Origin: an uncultured Candidatus Saccharibacteria bacterium | Lineage (GTDB): Bacteria > Patescibacteriota > Saccharimonadia > Saccharimonadales > Saccharimonadaceae | Assembly: GCA_937981355.1 (NCBI GenBank) | Contig: CALJPD010000002.1 | Span: 1-58,279, forward strand | Length of the DNA: 58,279 nucleotides | Direction: 5' to 3' | Shown here: piece after piece, positions 1-8,337 of the stretch | Numbering within the stretch: position 1 is the stretch's first letter | Layout: each line of letters starts with the position of its first letter | Made by a program: the position numbers and the translations under genes | The notes under the pieces: model-generated | Told to the model about the DNA's origin: nothing | Seen by the model: only the letters and a program-made list of their open reading frames with translations | The model's database searches: none

Positions 1-55
1 ACCAGCGACCTCACCGTCCCGAACGGTGCGCGCTACCAAGCTGCGCCACACCCCG
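1..55 (-). tRNA. tRNA-Pro(CGG), 3' end cut by the window edge
   Basis: Read on the minus strand, positions 55 to 1 give an acceptor 5' strand CGGGGTG, a D arm GCGC-AGCTTGGTA-GCGC, and an anticodon stem CACCG/CGGTG around the loop TTCGGGA, so the anticodon is CGG (proline). The variable region and the start of the T arm follow, and the remaining roughly 20 nt lie beyond base 1. Whether CCA is encoded cannot be seen. Confidence 0.9.
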
Positions 56-233
56 CGATACAAGACTTTGCCATCATACCACACAATATAGCAGCTTGTC
101 TACTGTTCTTGCCATCAAAGCCAATGCCGCCCGCAAGCACAAGACCACCCTGCGGCGTTCATCCAAGCAACGCAAACACAATACACGTAAGCACCGACTT
201 ATATAGCATAAAACGTGTGCGATATGTATTATG

Positions 234-884
234 TTATGCCTTGGGTGGTACAATATCTGCTTTAAGCACATCGCACGCAGTAGGATATGCTATGCCAGGC
301 TCAAATGTGTAGACAAGTAATTGACCAAAGGGCATCTCTACTGTACCCATATCTTCCTCCGGGATTCGGTCAAGGTACTTCATAAGCGCACGAATTGTGT
401 TGCCATGCGCCACAATCAATACAGTCTCGCCCGCCTGGAGTCGTGGTAAGATCTCTGACTCAAAGTACGGAATCGAGCGCTCATACACATCCTTGAGTGT
501 CTCACCACCAGGTACAGGGTAATCCCAGCCGCGCCGAATACCATTAAAGGCCTTCTCGCCAATCTCTTCTTTGACTTCCCACTTGTTCTTGCCAGTTAGG
601 TCACCATAGTCACGCTCGTTAAGCTCAGACGCGTGCACCACCGCAGCATCACTTGAGCGGATTGGGTTATCTGCACCTTCCATCAACGCATCAAGCGTCT
701 CATGCGTCCGTTTGAGTGCCGAAGTATATACCGCATCGATAGTGCGACCACGCAAGAACTCGCCGAGTTGACGCGTATCGCTCTTACCTTTCTCGGTAAG
801 GCTTACGTCCGTCCAGCCTGTCCATTTACCTTGTAAATTCCATTCGCTTTCGCCGTGCCGGCTGATAATAAGTGTTCCTGTCAT
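234..884 (-). CDS. gpmA: 2,3-bisphosphoglycerate-dependent phosphoglycerate mutase
   Basis: This 216-aa cytoplasmic enzyme interconverts 3- and 2-phosphoglycerate in glycolysis, one step before the enolase encoded 800 bases away. The histidine phosphatase signature RHGESEWN is at the N-terminus, followed by GWTDVSLTEKG, LNERDYGDLTGKNK and the second catalytic motif AHGNTIRAL, all typical of the dPGM family. Length is a little below the usual 230-250 aa. The ATG at 884 is chosen because the protein then opens directly with the family's N-terminal strand, and because a TATAAT box ends 6 nt before it; the in-frame start 18 nt upstream would overlap that box. No Shine-Dalgarno sequence precedes it, so the mRNA is probably leaderless. 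Confidence 0.95.
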   Translation of the reverse strand: MTGTLIISRHGESEWNLQGKWTGWTDVSLTEKGKSDTRQLGEFLRGRTIDAVYTSALKRTHETLDALMEGADNPIRSSDAAVVHASELNERDYGDLTGKNKWEVKEEIGEKAFNGIRRGWDYPVPGGETLKDVYERSIPYFESEILPRLQAGETVLIVAHGNTIRALMKYLDRIPEEDMGTVEMPFGQLLVYTFEPGIAYPTACDVLKADIVPPKA

Positions 885-890
885 GCCTCT

Positions 891-896
891 ATTATA
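891..896 (-). promoter_or_regulatory. -10 box of gpmA (leaderless)
   Basis: TATAAT on the minus strand with exactly 6 nt to the ATG at 884, which places the expected transcription start at the A of the start codon. Confidence 0.7.
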
Positions 897-954
897 CGGC
901 ACTATTGGCGCGAGTGCTATATATGCCTACCAATCATTCCGTATTTGAGGTCCC

Positions 955-978
955 AAAAGCCCCCTCGGGAGGGGGCTG
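955..978 (-). terminator. Rho-independent terminator after the secreted-protein gene
   Basis: AGCCCCC and GGGGGCT form a 7-bp stem with a 6-nt loop at 958-977. Read on the minus strand it is followed by TTTT. It lies downstream of the gene ending at 1039. Confidence 0.6.
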
Positions 979-1038
979 CGACAACGGGGGTTTTCATTTT
1001 CGTTTTTGGGTATATCGGGTATTTCAGTGAGTAGTTAT

Positions 1039-1419
1039 TTAGCGAACAAAATCGCCTTGGTACACCGATCCATCGGTGCGAGACAACAGCCAGTAGTGAT
1101 ATGCTGCTCCCTCCGGTGCTGTCTCAAGACTGACACAGCCAGTCTCGCCAGCGCCTAGGACTTGGCCATAGCTTGGGCCGTTACCTTTGGTTGGCGCAAC
1201 CGTAAAGGCTGTCGTACTAGGCGTGCCATCGGGGTAGTTTGCATCAGAAACGCAAAACAGTTTCGTCCCATCGTAGTATTGGACAACGGACGTACCGTTG
1301 TCATTGGCGGTCGGCCCGAAACTCTCTGCCGACGCTGGTGCTGTATTAAACAGCAAAGATCCCGCCGCCATTGAGCCAACTGCCAATACGCTAAGGATAC
1401 CTACTTTTTTGAATGTCAT
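1039..1419 (-). CDS. Small secreted protein of unknown function
   Basis: I do not recognise the family. The 126-aa product starts MTFKKVG, followed by a hydrophobic stretch and an Ala-X-Ala site (ASA/ES) near residue 32, which is a standard Sec signal peptide; the mature part would be about 94 aa. It has two cysteines (FCVSD and TGCVS) that could form a disulfide outside the cell. There is no LPXTG-like sorting motif and no C-terminal anchor, so it is not an obvious substrate of the nearby sortase. The start at 1419 is set by a strong AAGGAGG nine bases upstream; longer in-frame starts lack the signal-peptide layout. It is a single gene with its own terminator. Confidence 0.75.
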   Translation of the reverse strand: MTFKKVGILSVLAVGSMAAGSLLFNTAPASAESFGPTANDNGTSVVQYYDGTKLFCVSDANYPDGTPSTTAFTVAPTKGNGPSYGQVLGAGETGCVSLETAPEGAAYHYWLLSRTDGSVYQGDFVR

Positions 1420-1507
1420 GGGAATAGCCCTCCTTACTGTGTAGGTGCGAAACGAAGAGCGCAGGGTCACTGCTACCCTCCGCTTCATTAACCGTTGCCG
1501 TAATTAT

Positions 1508-1513
1508 ATTGTA
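1508..1513 (-). promoter_or_regulatory. Probable -10 box of the secreted-protein gene
   Basis: TACAAT on the minus strand about 90 nt upstream of the start at 1419. Unlike most genes here, this one would have a leader carrying a clear Shine-Dalgarno site. Confidence 0.4.
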
Positions 1514-1645
1514 CCATGTGTGTCAGCAAATACAATGCTTGAATCTACAAAATGACCTTTTGTCAATATCCTTGTCTGGCATGAAAATTTTCGCAGTTGA
1601 TTCATGCTATTTCAACGGTAATAGCGATCGCCTTCCATTCGATGG

Positions 1646-1651
1646 TATACT
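1646..1651 (+). promoter_or_regulatory. -10 box of enolase (leaderless)
   Basis: TATACT with 7 nt to the ATG at 1659 and no Shine-Dalgarno sequence. Confidence 0.65.
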
Positions 1652-1658
1652 AGAAGAT

Positions 1659-2939
1659 ATGAACAACTACTCTATCCAAACCATAAAAGCACGACAAATT
1701 TTAGACAGCCGCGGCAATCCCACCGTCGAAGCGGACGTCATCCTTGCTGATGGCACGCTGGGCCGAGCAGCCGTCCCGAGCGGAGCAAGCACCGGTGCGG
1801 GCGAAGCACTAGAGCTACGCGATGGTGGCAACCAGTGGACTGGCAAAGGGGTGAGCCAGGCAGTTGCCCACGTTAACGACATTATCGCTCCTGCACTGGT
1901 GGGCCACGATGCGAGCGACCAGCGAGCGATTGATAATGCAATGCTTGCTCTTGATGGAACAGATAATAAGTCTAAGCTCGGTGCTAATGCTATCCTCAGT
2001 GTTAGCCTGGCTACTGCCAAGGCTGTTGCTCATGCCAAGCAGCAACCACTCTGGCGCTACATTGCCGAGCAAACTGACAGCACACCAAGCCTTCCCCTGC
2101 CAATGATGAATATCCTCAACGGTGGTGCGCACGCCGCCTTTGCGACCGATATCCAAGAGTTTATGATCATCTGCAAGGGTGCGACGACCTTTGCAGATAC
2201 GCTCCGCATGGGCACCGAAATCTTCCACGCTCTTGCCAAAGTCCTCAAAGCACACGACTACCCCACTACTGTTGGCGACGAAGGTGGCTATGCACCACGC
2301 GTCCGCCAGGGTAACCGCGAGCCACTCGCCTTGCTGAGTGAAGCGATTACCAATGCTGGCTACACCGTTGGCACAGACGTCGTCTTTGCAATGGATGCTG
2401 CCTCGAGTGAGTTCTACCATGACGGCCGTTATGAGTTGAAGTGTGAAGGCAAGAGCCTGACCAGCAGCGAGATGATCGACTGGCTGGCTGCCCTTGTCGA
2501 CGAATTCCCAATTGTGAGCATCGAAGATGGCCTGGCCGAGGGCGACTGGGCTGGCTGGCAGCAGCTCCGCCAGCGTCTCGGCGACCGCGTCCAGCTAGTG
2601 GGTGATGACCTACTTGTCACGAATACAAGCCTCATTCAACAAGCGATTGACCAAGACGCAGCGAATGCACTCCTCGTCAAGCCTAACCAAATCGGCTCTC
2701 TCAGCGAGACAATCCAAGCCGTGCAACTTGCCCAGAATGCTGGCTGGCGCACCGTGATGAGTCACCGCTCTGGCGAGACTGAGGATACTACAATCAGCCA
2801 CTTGGCAGTTGGCCTGGGCTGTGGACAGATCAAGACCGGCTCGCTCTCACGCACCGACCGCGTGGCGAAGTACAACGAGCTGCTCCGCATTGCCGAAGCA
2901 GACGAGAGTCTCACTCTCGCGCAGCCATTCAAGCAGTAG
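1659..2939 (+). CDS. eno: Enolase (phosphopyruvate hydratase)
   Basis: This enzyme dehydrates 2-phosphoglycerate to phosphoenolpyruvate; in many bacteria it is also displayed on the surface or bound to RNA-decay enzymes. The 426-aa product has full family length. The N-terminal part has ARQILDSRGNPTVE and the loop AVPSGASTG; the barrel has GDEGGYAPR, the metal-ligand segments SIEDGLAEGDW and GDDL, the catalytic lysine in LLVKPNQIG, and the SHRSGETED loop. The start at 1659 gives the canonical N-terminus and sits 7 nt after TATACT. A strong terminator follows, so it is transcribed alone. No key residue is missing. Confidence 0.97.
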   Translation: MNNYSIQTIKARQILDSRGNPTVEADVILADGTLGRAAVPSGASTGAGEALELRDGGNQWTGKGVSQAVAHVNDIIAPALVGHDASDQRAIDNAMLALDGTDNKSKLGANAILSVSLATAKAVAHAKQQPLWRYIAEQTDSTPSLPLPMMNILNGGAHAAFATDIQEFMIICKGATTFADTLRMGTEIFHALAKVLKAHDYPTTVGDEGGYAPRVRQGNREPLALLSEAITNAGYTVGTDVVFAMDAASSEFYHDGRYELKCEGKSLTSSEMIDWLAALVDEFPIVSIEDGLAEGDWAGWQQLRQRLGDRVQLVGDDLLVTNTSLIQQAIDQDAANALLVKPNQIGSLSETIQAVQLAQNAGWRTVMSHRSGETEDTTISHLAVGLGCGQIKTGSLSRTDRVAKYNELLRIAEADESLTLAQPFKQ

Positions 2940-2970
2940 TAGCCTACCTCACCACACGGCACTCCTTTAT

Positions 2971-3004
2971 GCCACCCACTCTTACTTTGAGTGGGTGGCT
3001 TTTT
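2971..3004 (+). terminator. Terminator of eno
   Basis: An 11-bp perfect stem GCCACCCACTC / GAGTGGGTGGC with a 7-nt loop is followed by TTTTT. Confidence 0.9.
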
Positions 3005-3162
3005 AGACTACGCTTCCACACTACCCTTTTCAATGCTAGCTTCTGCTATAAGCAGATACCACTCCCTACCTAGTAACTCCAGAGTCGGATTAGTACTATA
3101 GCGTGGAGCCCATCTGCCAATACCATGATGGTCATACTATTGGCGTGCTGCTCCTCGTGCCG

Positions 3163-3168
3163 TATAAT
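3163..3168 (+). promoter_or_regulatory. -10 box of the sortase gene
   Basis: TATAAT 21 nt before the ATG at 3190. The short leader carries GAGGAG about 6 nt before the start. Confidence 0.6.
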
Positions 3169-3189
3169 AGACAGAGATGAGGAGTTATT

Positions 3190-3828
3190 ATGCTAGCAAT
3201 GAATAAATCAAAGCGACAGCCGTCTACATTGCGTCGTCCAGGCACACGCCTGCCACGTATTTCGATACCAAACTGGATATTTGGTACCATCGCAGCCCTC
3301 TTTTTGCTAGCAGGGGGATATCTGCTACTACTCGCCACATCACCAATCATTGCACCGCACTTTACGAAGCCAATCACTGTAGCAACACTCGCCAAGCCTG
3401 AAGCCAAAGACAATCGTATTATCATCCCCAAGATCGGCGTTAACATCCCGTACGGTACTAATGGCAAACTCGCACTCGATCGTGGTGCGTGGTGGCGCTA
3501 CCCCGACCACGGCAACCCTGAGAAGGGTGGCAACTTCGTCGTGGCAGCCCACCGCTTTAGTATCCAGCCAACGCCTGGCGGTACAGTAGAAAAATCACCA
3601 TTCTTTCATATCGACAAGCTTGCCCTGGGCGACCAAATTCTCGCCGACTACCAAGGCAAACGCTACAACTACAAAATCACCAAGAAATTTGATGTCAAAC
3701 CAACCAGTGTTGAGATCGAAGCCCCAACAGAAGACGCCCGCCTGACGCTCTACAGCTGCGACTTAGGCGGTGCCAAGACTGGCCGGGTCGTTATTGTTGC
3801 CGAAAAACAAGGCGAGGTTGCCTCATAG
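3190..3828 (+). CDS. Sortase family transpeptidase
   Basis: A 212-aa membrane-anchored cysteine transpeptidase of the outer face of the membrane; sortases cut a sorting signal and join the protein to the wall or to pilin subunits. A basic N-terminus is followed by a membrane segment at about residues 28-52. The catalytic triad is visible: His121 in AAHRF, Cys190 in TLYSCD and Arg199 in TGRV. The layout fits the smaller class D/E-like sortases. No substrate with an LPXTG-type tail is encoded in this window, so its target is unknown. The start has a GAGGAG ribosome site. It stands alone and shares a bidirectional terminator with the convergent RNase Y gene. Confidence 0.9.
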   Translation: MLAMNKSKRQPSTLRRPGTRLPRISIPNWIFGTIAALFLLAGGYLLLLATSPIIAPHFTKPITVATLAKPEAKDNRIIIPKIGVNIPYGTNGKLALDRGAWWRYPDHGNPEKGGNFVVAAHRFSIQPTPGGTVEKSPFFHIDKLALGDQILADYQGKRYNYKITKKFDVKPTSVEIEAPTEDARLTLYSCDLGGAKTGRVVIVAEKQGEVAS

Positions 3829-3880
3829 ATCCGGGTGTTTTGATTATATTTCCCAGCAGGGTAAATAAAGACTTTTATAA

Positions 3881-3909
3881 AAAACCGGCCATCATCATTG
3901 GCCGGTTTT
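3881..3909. terminator. Bidirectional terminator between sortase and rny
   Basis: AAAACCGGCC and GGCCGGTTTT form a 10-bp stem around a 9-nt loop, with A and T runs on either side, so it can serve both convergent genes. Confidence 0.85.
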
Positions 3910-3928
3910 ATTTGAGTATGTCGTCGTT

Positions 3929-5416
3929 TTACTTAGCGAATTCAATCGCTCGTGTCTCGCGGATTACGTTAACCTTGATTGTACCAGGATACTGCATGGT
4001 ACTTTCAATCTTGGTGGCGATGTCACGCGCGAGCTTGATGGCACTCAGATCATCCACTACTTCTGGCCGAACAATAACGCGTACTTCACGCCCAGCACTA
4101 ATTGCATAGGCTTTGTCGATACCACGGAAGCTGGTCGCAACATTCTCAAGGTCGCGCATTCGCTCGACGAAGTTCTCGGCACTCATGTTACGCGCACCAG
4201 GTCGAGCAGCACTGGCTGCATCGCATACTCGCACAACAATTGCCTCGGGTGTTGTGGCTTCAATATCATCGTGATGAGCCTCAATAGCGTGGCAAATTGC
4301 CTCGCTCAAGCCTGCCTTGCGAGCCAACTCTGCTCCAATATGGTGGTGCTTACCTTCCATTTTGTGCGTCACTGCCTTACCCATATCGTGAAGTAGTGTA
4401 GCGATCTTGACGGTACGTACATCTGCTCCAATCTCTGCTGCGATTAGCCCAGCAATCTGGGCCATCTCAGTACTGTGTTTCAAGACGTTTTGGCCGTAGC
4501 TCGTCCGGAACTTCAGCTCACCCACAAGGTGGAGCAGCTCCTTTGGAATACCAGCTACGCCAATCTCACGCGCCGCATCTTCACCAGCACGCACGACTTC
4601 TTTGTCAATCTGCTTATTTGCCTTGGCCACAACCTCTTCGATGCGACCAGGGTGGATCCGCCCGTCTTTCATCAGCATCTCAAGGCTCAGGCGTGCCACT
4701 TGGCGACGCACTGGATCAAAGCTACTGAGGACGATCATCCCTGGCGTGTCATCCACCAAGATGTCAACACCAGTGGCTCGCTGTAAAGCCTGAATATTGC
4801 GCCCTTCTTTGCCGATGATGCGACCCTTCATATCGTCGTCGGGCAGCTTAATAGCAGTCACTGTACGCTCGGCCGTCACTTCGCTACTCATACGCTCCAT
4901 CGCTGTCACGAGGATCATCTGAGCCTTCTCCTCGGCATCATCCATCGCTTCGCGCTGCAATTTATCCACCAGGCCAGTCAGGTCTTGGCGGATATCACGC
5001 TCGGTCATATGCATCAGCTTACTGGCGGCGTCTTGCTTGGTAAGGCCAGCGATTTTCTCGAGCTTAGCCTGCTGCCGGCCCCGAATCTCACGGATCTCAT
5101 TCTTGAGCTCATCGACTTCTGTCTCGCTCTTGCGGAGCTTCTCACTGCGGCGATCAAGTTCGTCGAGTTTGCGATCGAGGCTCGCCTCGCGCTCGAGCAA
5201 GCGATTCTCTGTCTTTTGCATGGCGCGGCGGCGCTCGTTCTCGATCCGCAGTGCCTCGTCCTTCGCTTTGAGGACGATATCGCCCGCCTGCTGCTTGGCC
5301 TGAGCCAATTCTTTGTCAATTGTCCGCTGGCCATTGGTGGTTTGCTGGCGATCGTAGGCGTACTTGCCACCAAAACCAAGCGCCACGCCAATCGCCGCGA
5401 AGAGTACTTCTATCAT
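3929..5416 (-). CDS. rny: Ribonuclease Y
   Basis: This membrane-bound endoribonuclease starts mRNA decay in many bacteria that lack RNase E. The 495-aa product opens with a single membrane segment (about residues 2-20). A long charged coiled coil rich in R, E and K follows to about residue 190, then a KH RNA-binding domain with GRIIGKEGRN (GXXG loop), and an HD domain with LLHDMGKAV and later EAHHDD. The start has GGAGAAAGG upstream. It is slightly shorter than the usual 510-520 aa. It lies 195 nt downstream of tsaB on the same strand and probably has its own promoter in that gap. Confidence 0.96.
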   Translation of the reverse strand: MIEVLFAAIGVALGFGGKYAYDRQQTTNGQRTIDKELAQAKQQAGDIVLKAKDEALRIENERRRAMQKTENRLLEREASLDRKLDELDRRSEKLRKSETEVDELKNEIREIRGRQQAKLEKIAGLTKQDAASKLMHMTERDIRQDLTGLVDKLQREAMDDAEEKAQMILVTAMERMSSEVTAERTVTAIKLPDDDMKGRIIGKEGRNIQALQRATGVDILVDDTPGMIVLSSFDPVRRQVARLSLEMLMKDGRIHPGRIEEVVAKANKQIDKEVVRAGEDAAREIGVAGIPKELLHLVGELKFRTSYGQNVLKHSTEMAQIAGLIAAEIGADVRTVKIATLLHDMGKAVTHKMEGKHHHIGAELARKAGLSEAICHAIEAHHDDIEATTPEAIVVRVCDAASAARPGARNMSAENFVERMRDLENVATSFRGIDKAYAISAGREVRVIVRPEVVDDLSAIKLARDIATKIESTMQYPGTIKVNVIRETRAIEFAK

Positions 5417-5515
5417 GGTATTCCTTTCTCCGGATATGTGTTGTTCTTATTACATCAGACTTGCGTCAGCCCACACCGGTGTTATCAAACATTAAACCTA
5501 TCTACAGACTAATAT

Positions 5516-5521
5516 ATTGTA
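5516..5521 (-). promoter_or_regulatory. Possible -10 box of rny
   Basis: TACAAT on the minus strand, about 100 nt upstream of the rny start. No clear -35 box is seen. Confidence 0.3.
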
Positions 5522-5610
5522 TCGCGTTTTGGCTAATTTGCGCAACTGGCAATATAGCGGTCTATCTATTTACAGAGGTAACGATTTATTACCCTTATGC
5601 TTCATACTCG

Positions 5611-6000
5611 CTACTTCTTTGGCTGGGTGATATGTGCAGCTGCACCGTACTGAGGTAAGACAATGCTATCATCCTCGCCATGTGCTAGCCGCTTAAGGCA
5701 GACAGTGCGCCAATCATCACCCATTGCACCAACAATCGGGATGTGCTGCTCGTGCGCGAGTGTATTAAGCACCGTCAGGCCAATCCGCAGCCCCGTAAAG
5801 CTCCCCGGCCCAGACCGCGCCCCAATGCCAGTCATATCTGCTAGTGTCTTGCCATGCTCGGCCAAGCGATCACGCAGATAAGCCAGCATATCACGCGCCA
5901 GAGTGCGGCCAGCTGGCCACTCATAGCTCGTCTGAGTACCAGTGTCATCTACCAATGTTAGCTCCACGACCATCCCTGCGCTATTCCACAAAATAATCAT
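5611..6000 (-). CDS. tsaB: TsaB-like protein, short form
   Basis: TsaB is the scaffold partner of TsaD in making the t6A modification of ANN-decoding tRNAs. This product is only 129 aa, against about 200-230 aa in most bacteria. It holds the N-terminal ASKHA half with NSAG in place of the usual D-T-S, and the hallmark GARSGPGSFTGLRIGL. The C-terminal half is missing, but there is no frameshift remnant: the frame closes normally. It overlaps the tsaE stop by ATGA, which supports coupled translation and the assignment. Either a reduced TsaB suffices here or the other half is supplied by another protein. Confidence 0.85.
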   Translation of the reverse strand: MIILWNSAGMVVELTLVDDTGTQTSYEWPAGRTLARDMLAYLRDRLAEHGKTLADMTGIGARSGPGSFTGLRIGLTVLNTLAHEQHIPIVGAMGDDWRTVCLKRLAHGEDDSIVLPQYGAAAHITQPKK

Positions 6001-6455
6001 GCCGAGACCTCCTGGAGAAGCTGGGTCGACACGGTGCCACCAGCCTCAATATCCAGCCAGCGGACTGTCTCGCTCTGTGCAGTAATGGTGATCGTTAGGT
6101 GATCGGGTGGGACGACATCCGCTACAGCCTGAGCCCACTCGATGATAGTCACTGTGCGGGGCTCAGCAATCGCCTCTGCCAGCTCAAGCTGCATCACCCC
6201 TGCATCGCCTAAACGATAAAAATCATAATGTGCAAGCTGGATATCATCGCGCCCATGATACAGCCGACTAATCGTAAAAGATGGGCTCTGGATATCATCG
6301 GTAATGGCGAGGCCATGCGCGACCCCCTTAACAAGCGTTGTCTTGCCTGCGCCAATATCCCCTACTAGCACAATCACCTCACCACCGCGCAATGCCTGGC
6401 CGAGGCGCTGCCCAAGTTGTAATGTATCAACAAGTGATTGACAGATAACACGCAT
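5997..6455 (-). CDS. tsaE: tRNA t6A synthesis ATPase TsaE
   Basis: A 152-aa P-loop ATPase that drives the TsaB-TsaD cycle in t6A formation. The Walker A motif GDIGAGKTT is at about residues 32-40, followed by the family motif SPSFTIS, HYDFYRL and IEWAQ. Length matches the family. A TATACT box lies 9 nt before the ATG, so it heads the tsaE-tsaB operon with almost no leader. It is divergent from pilB across a 99-nt gap. Confidence 0.93.
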   Translation of the reverse strand: MRVICQSLVDTLQLGQRLGQALRGGEVIVLVGDIGAGKTTLVKGVAHGLAITDDIQSPSFTISRLYHGRDDIQLAHYDFYRLGDAGVMQLELAEAIAEPRTVTIIEWAQAVADVVPPDHLTITITAQSETVRWLDIEAGGTVSTQLLQEVSA

Positions 6456-6464
6456 ACTGGCTCT

Positions 6465-6470
6465 AGTATA
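6465..6470 (-). promoter_or_regulatory. -10 box of tsaE-tsaB
   Basis: TATACT on the minus strand, 9 nt before the tsaE ATG. Confidence 0.6.
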
Positions 6471-6535
6471 GCACAGCCTTACCTCCGTTGATACGAATAT
6501 CGCTCTATCCTCTAGTCAGCATAAGCATAATGAGC

Positions 6536-6541
6536 TACAAT
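6536..6541 (+). promoter_or_regulatory. -10 box of pilB-pilC
   Basis: TACAAT 13 nt before the pilB ATG at 6555; no good Shine-Dalgarno sequence is present. Confidence 0.5.
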
Positions 6542-6554
6542 AAGCGTAAGTACT

Positions 6555-8336
6555 ATGCATATATCTGATTCTACTATCGTCAAACTTCTCGAGCGCAGTG
6601 GCGCTGCGACCAGCCAGCAGCTCCAACCACTGGTGAGTGAGGCTGCGTCGTCTAATTTGCGACTGCAAGATATTGTCTTGCAAAACAACCTTATCGACGA
6701 GCGTGCCCTCACTAAGCTCTATGCCACCTACGCCGACATTCCCTACATTGAGCTCGACCCCCGCGACATCCCTTCCGACATCCTCATGCGCATCCCTGAG
6801 CGAATCGCGCGCCAGTATAACGCTGTCATCTTCAAGATCGACCCTAATGGGCTCATCCACCTTGCGATGGACGACCCAGACGATGTGCAAGCCGTCAACT
6901 TTATCGAAAAGGAAATTGGCACCAACACTCGTGTCTACATTGCGCCGCGCAGTAACATCTTAGAGTGTCTTGAGGGATACCGCGGCGATGTGACGCAGGA
7001 GCTCAAGGAAGTGATCGACATCCAGCGCGAGGATGATGGCTCGAACCAAAAAGTGACCGAAGCAGAGGTAGCGGAAGACTCACCAATCGCCCAGACGGTT
7101 AACCTGTTACTGGAATATGCCATCCGCAGCAACGCCAGCGATATCCACATCGAGCCTCGCGAGCAATTCGTGCAAGTACGTTACCGGATTGATGGTGTCC
7201 TTAAAGAAGTAAACCGCCTACCCAAGAATGTGCTCGGTGCGCTCGTAAGCCGCATTAAGATCCTCTCCAACCTCAAGATAGACGAACGCCGCGTACCGCA
7301 AGACGGCCGCTTCAAGATCAAAGTCGCAGGCAAGCAGTATGCCCTGCGTGTCAGCACGTTACCCATCGCTGATGGTGAGAAGGTGGTGATGCGTATCCTC
7401 GACGAATCAAACCAAGCAGTGACACTCGAGCAGCTCGGCTACTGGGGTCATTCGCTGGCTGTTATCAATCAAGCACTGACCGAGCCCAATGGGATGATCC
7501 TCGTGACAGGTCCAACCGGGAGCGGCAAGTCTACCTCACTTTTCTCCGTCCTTTCGATGCTTAATACACCAGAGGTCAATATCTCAACCATTGAGGACCC
7601 CGTGGAGTATAAGATCCCCGGCGTCAACCAAACCCAAACCAATAGCAAAGCTGGTATGACTTTCGCTAGTGGCTTGCGTGCCCTGCTGCGCCAAGACCCA
7701 AACATTATCATGGTGGGCGAGATCCGCGACGGCGAGACAGCTAACCTTGGCGTCCAGGCTGCCCTAACAGGTCACTTAGTATTTAGTACACTCCACACCA
7801 ATAACGCCGCTACTTGTTTGCCGCGCCTACTCGATATGGGGATCGAGCCCTTCCTGATCGCCAGTACCGTTAAGGCCGTGGTAGGCCAGCGCCTGGTGCG
7901 CCGCCTCTGTATGAACTGCCGCCAGAGTTACGTGCCCAACCAAACAGAGGTTGCAGAGATCACTCGCCTCTTTCACCTTGCGCCGGGCCAAAATTTCTAT
8001 TACATCCACCAGCTTGAGGCCCAGGCTATCGTCCAAAAGGTCGGTGGTGAGACACCCTGGGGCACGACGGACACAACCATCGCCACCCTCTGGCAGCCAA
8101 ACCCAAATGGCTGCGATGAGTGTAATCACACCGGCTTCAAGGGCCGGGTGGGTATCTACGAAGTCCTCGGCACTTCGCGCGAAATCCAAAAGATGATTAT
8201 CGGCGGCAATACCAGCAACGAAATCCAAGACCAAGCCGTCGCCGAGGGGATGACCACTATGCTCACCGATGGATTAATAAAAGCAATCCGCGGCAACACC
8301 ACTGTAGAAGAAGTGCTCCGCGTCACAAAGGAATAA
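6555..8336 (+). CDS. pilB: Type IV pilus assembly ATPase PilB
   Basis: This hexameric cytoplasmic motor drives pilus extension. The 593-aa product has an N-terminal GspE/MshE-like domain (about residues 1-150), a linker, then the secretion ATPase core: DIHIEPRE and RIDGVLKEV, Walker A GPTGSGKST at 319-327, an Asp box around TIEDPVEY, Walker B MVGEIRDGETA, and a His box GHLVFSTLHTN. A four-cysteine zinc site follows, CMNC and CDEC, which is a mark of PilB-type extension motors and is absent from retraction motors. Length is usual. The downstream pilC starts one base after its stop. Confidence 0.96.
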   Translation: MHISDSTIVKLLERSGAATSQQLQPLVSEAASSNLRLQDIVLQNNLIDERALTKLYATYADIPYIELDPRDIPSDILMRIPERIARQYNAVIFKIDPNGLIHLAMDDPDDVQAVNFIEKEIGTNTRVYIAPRSNILECLEGYRGDVTQELKEVIDIQREDDGSNQKVTEAEVAEDSPIAQTVNLLLEYAIRSNASDIHIEPREQFVQVRYRIDGVLKEVNRLPKNVLGALVSRIKILSNLKIDERRVPQDGRFKIKVAGKQYALRVSTLPIADGEKVVMRILDESNQAVTLEQLGYWGHSLAVINQALTEPNGMILVTGPTGSGKSTSLFSVLSMLNTPEVNISTIEDPVEYKIPGVNQTQTNSKAGMTFASGLRALLRQDPNIIMVGEIRDGETANLGVQAALTGHLVFSTLHTNNAATCLPRLLDMGIEPFLIASTVKAVVGQRLVRRLCMNCRQSYVPNQTEVAEITRLFHLAPGQNFYYIHQLEAQAIVQKVGGETPWGTTDTTIATLWQPNPNGCDECNHTGFKGRVGIYEVLGTSREIQKMIIGGNTSNEIQDQAVAEGMTTMLTDGLIKAIRGNTTVEEVLRVTKE

Positions 8337-8337
8337 C

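Noticed and set aside
1815..2420. A 201-codon minus-strand frame inside eno
   Set aside because: It lies wholly opposite a gene with clear family motifs, and has no ribosome site or recognisable domain.
5320..5658. Plus-strand frame over the rny start and leader
   Set aside because: It is antisense to the rny N-terminus and has no independent support.
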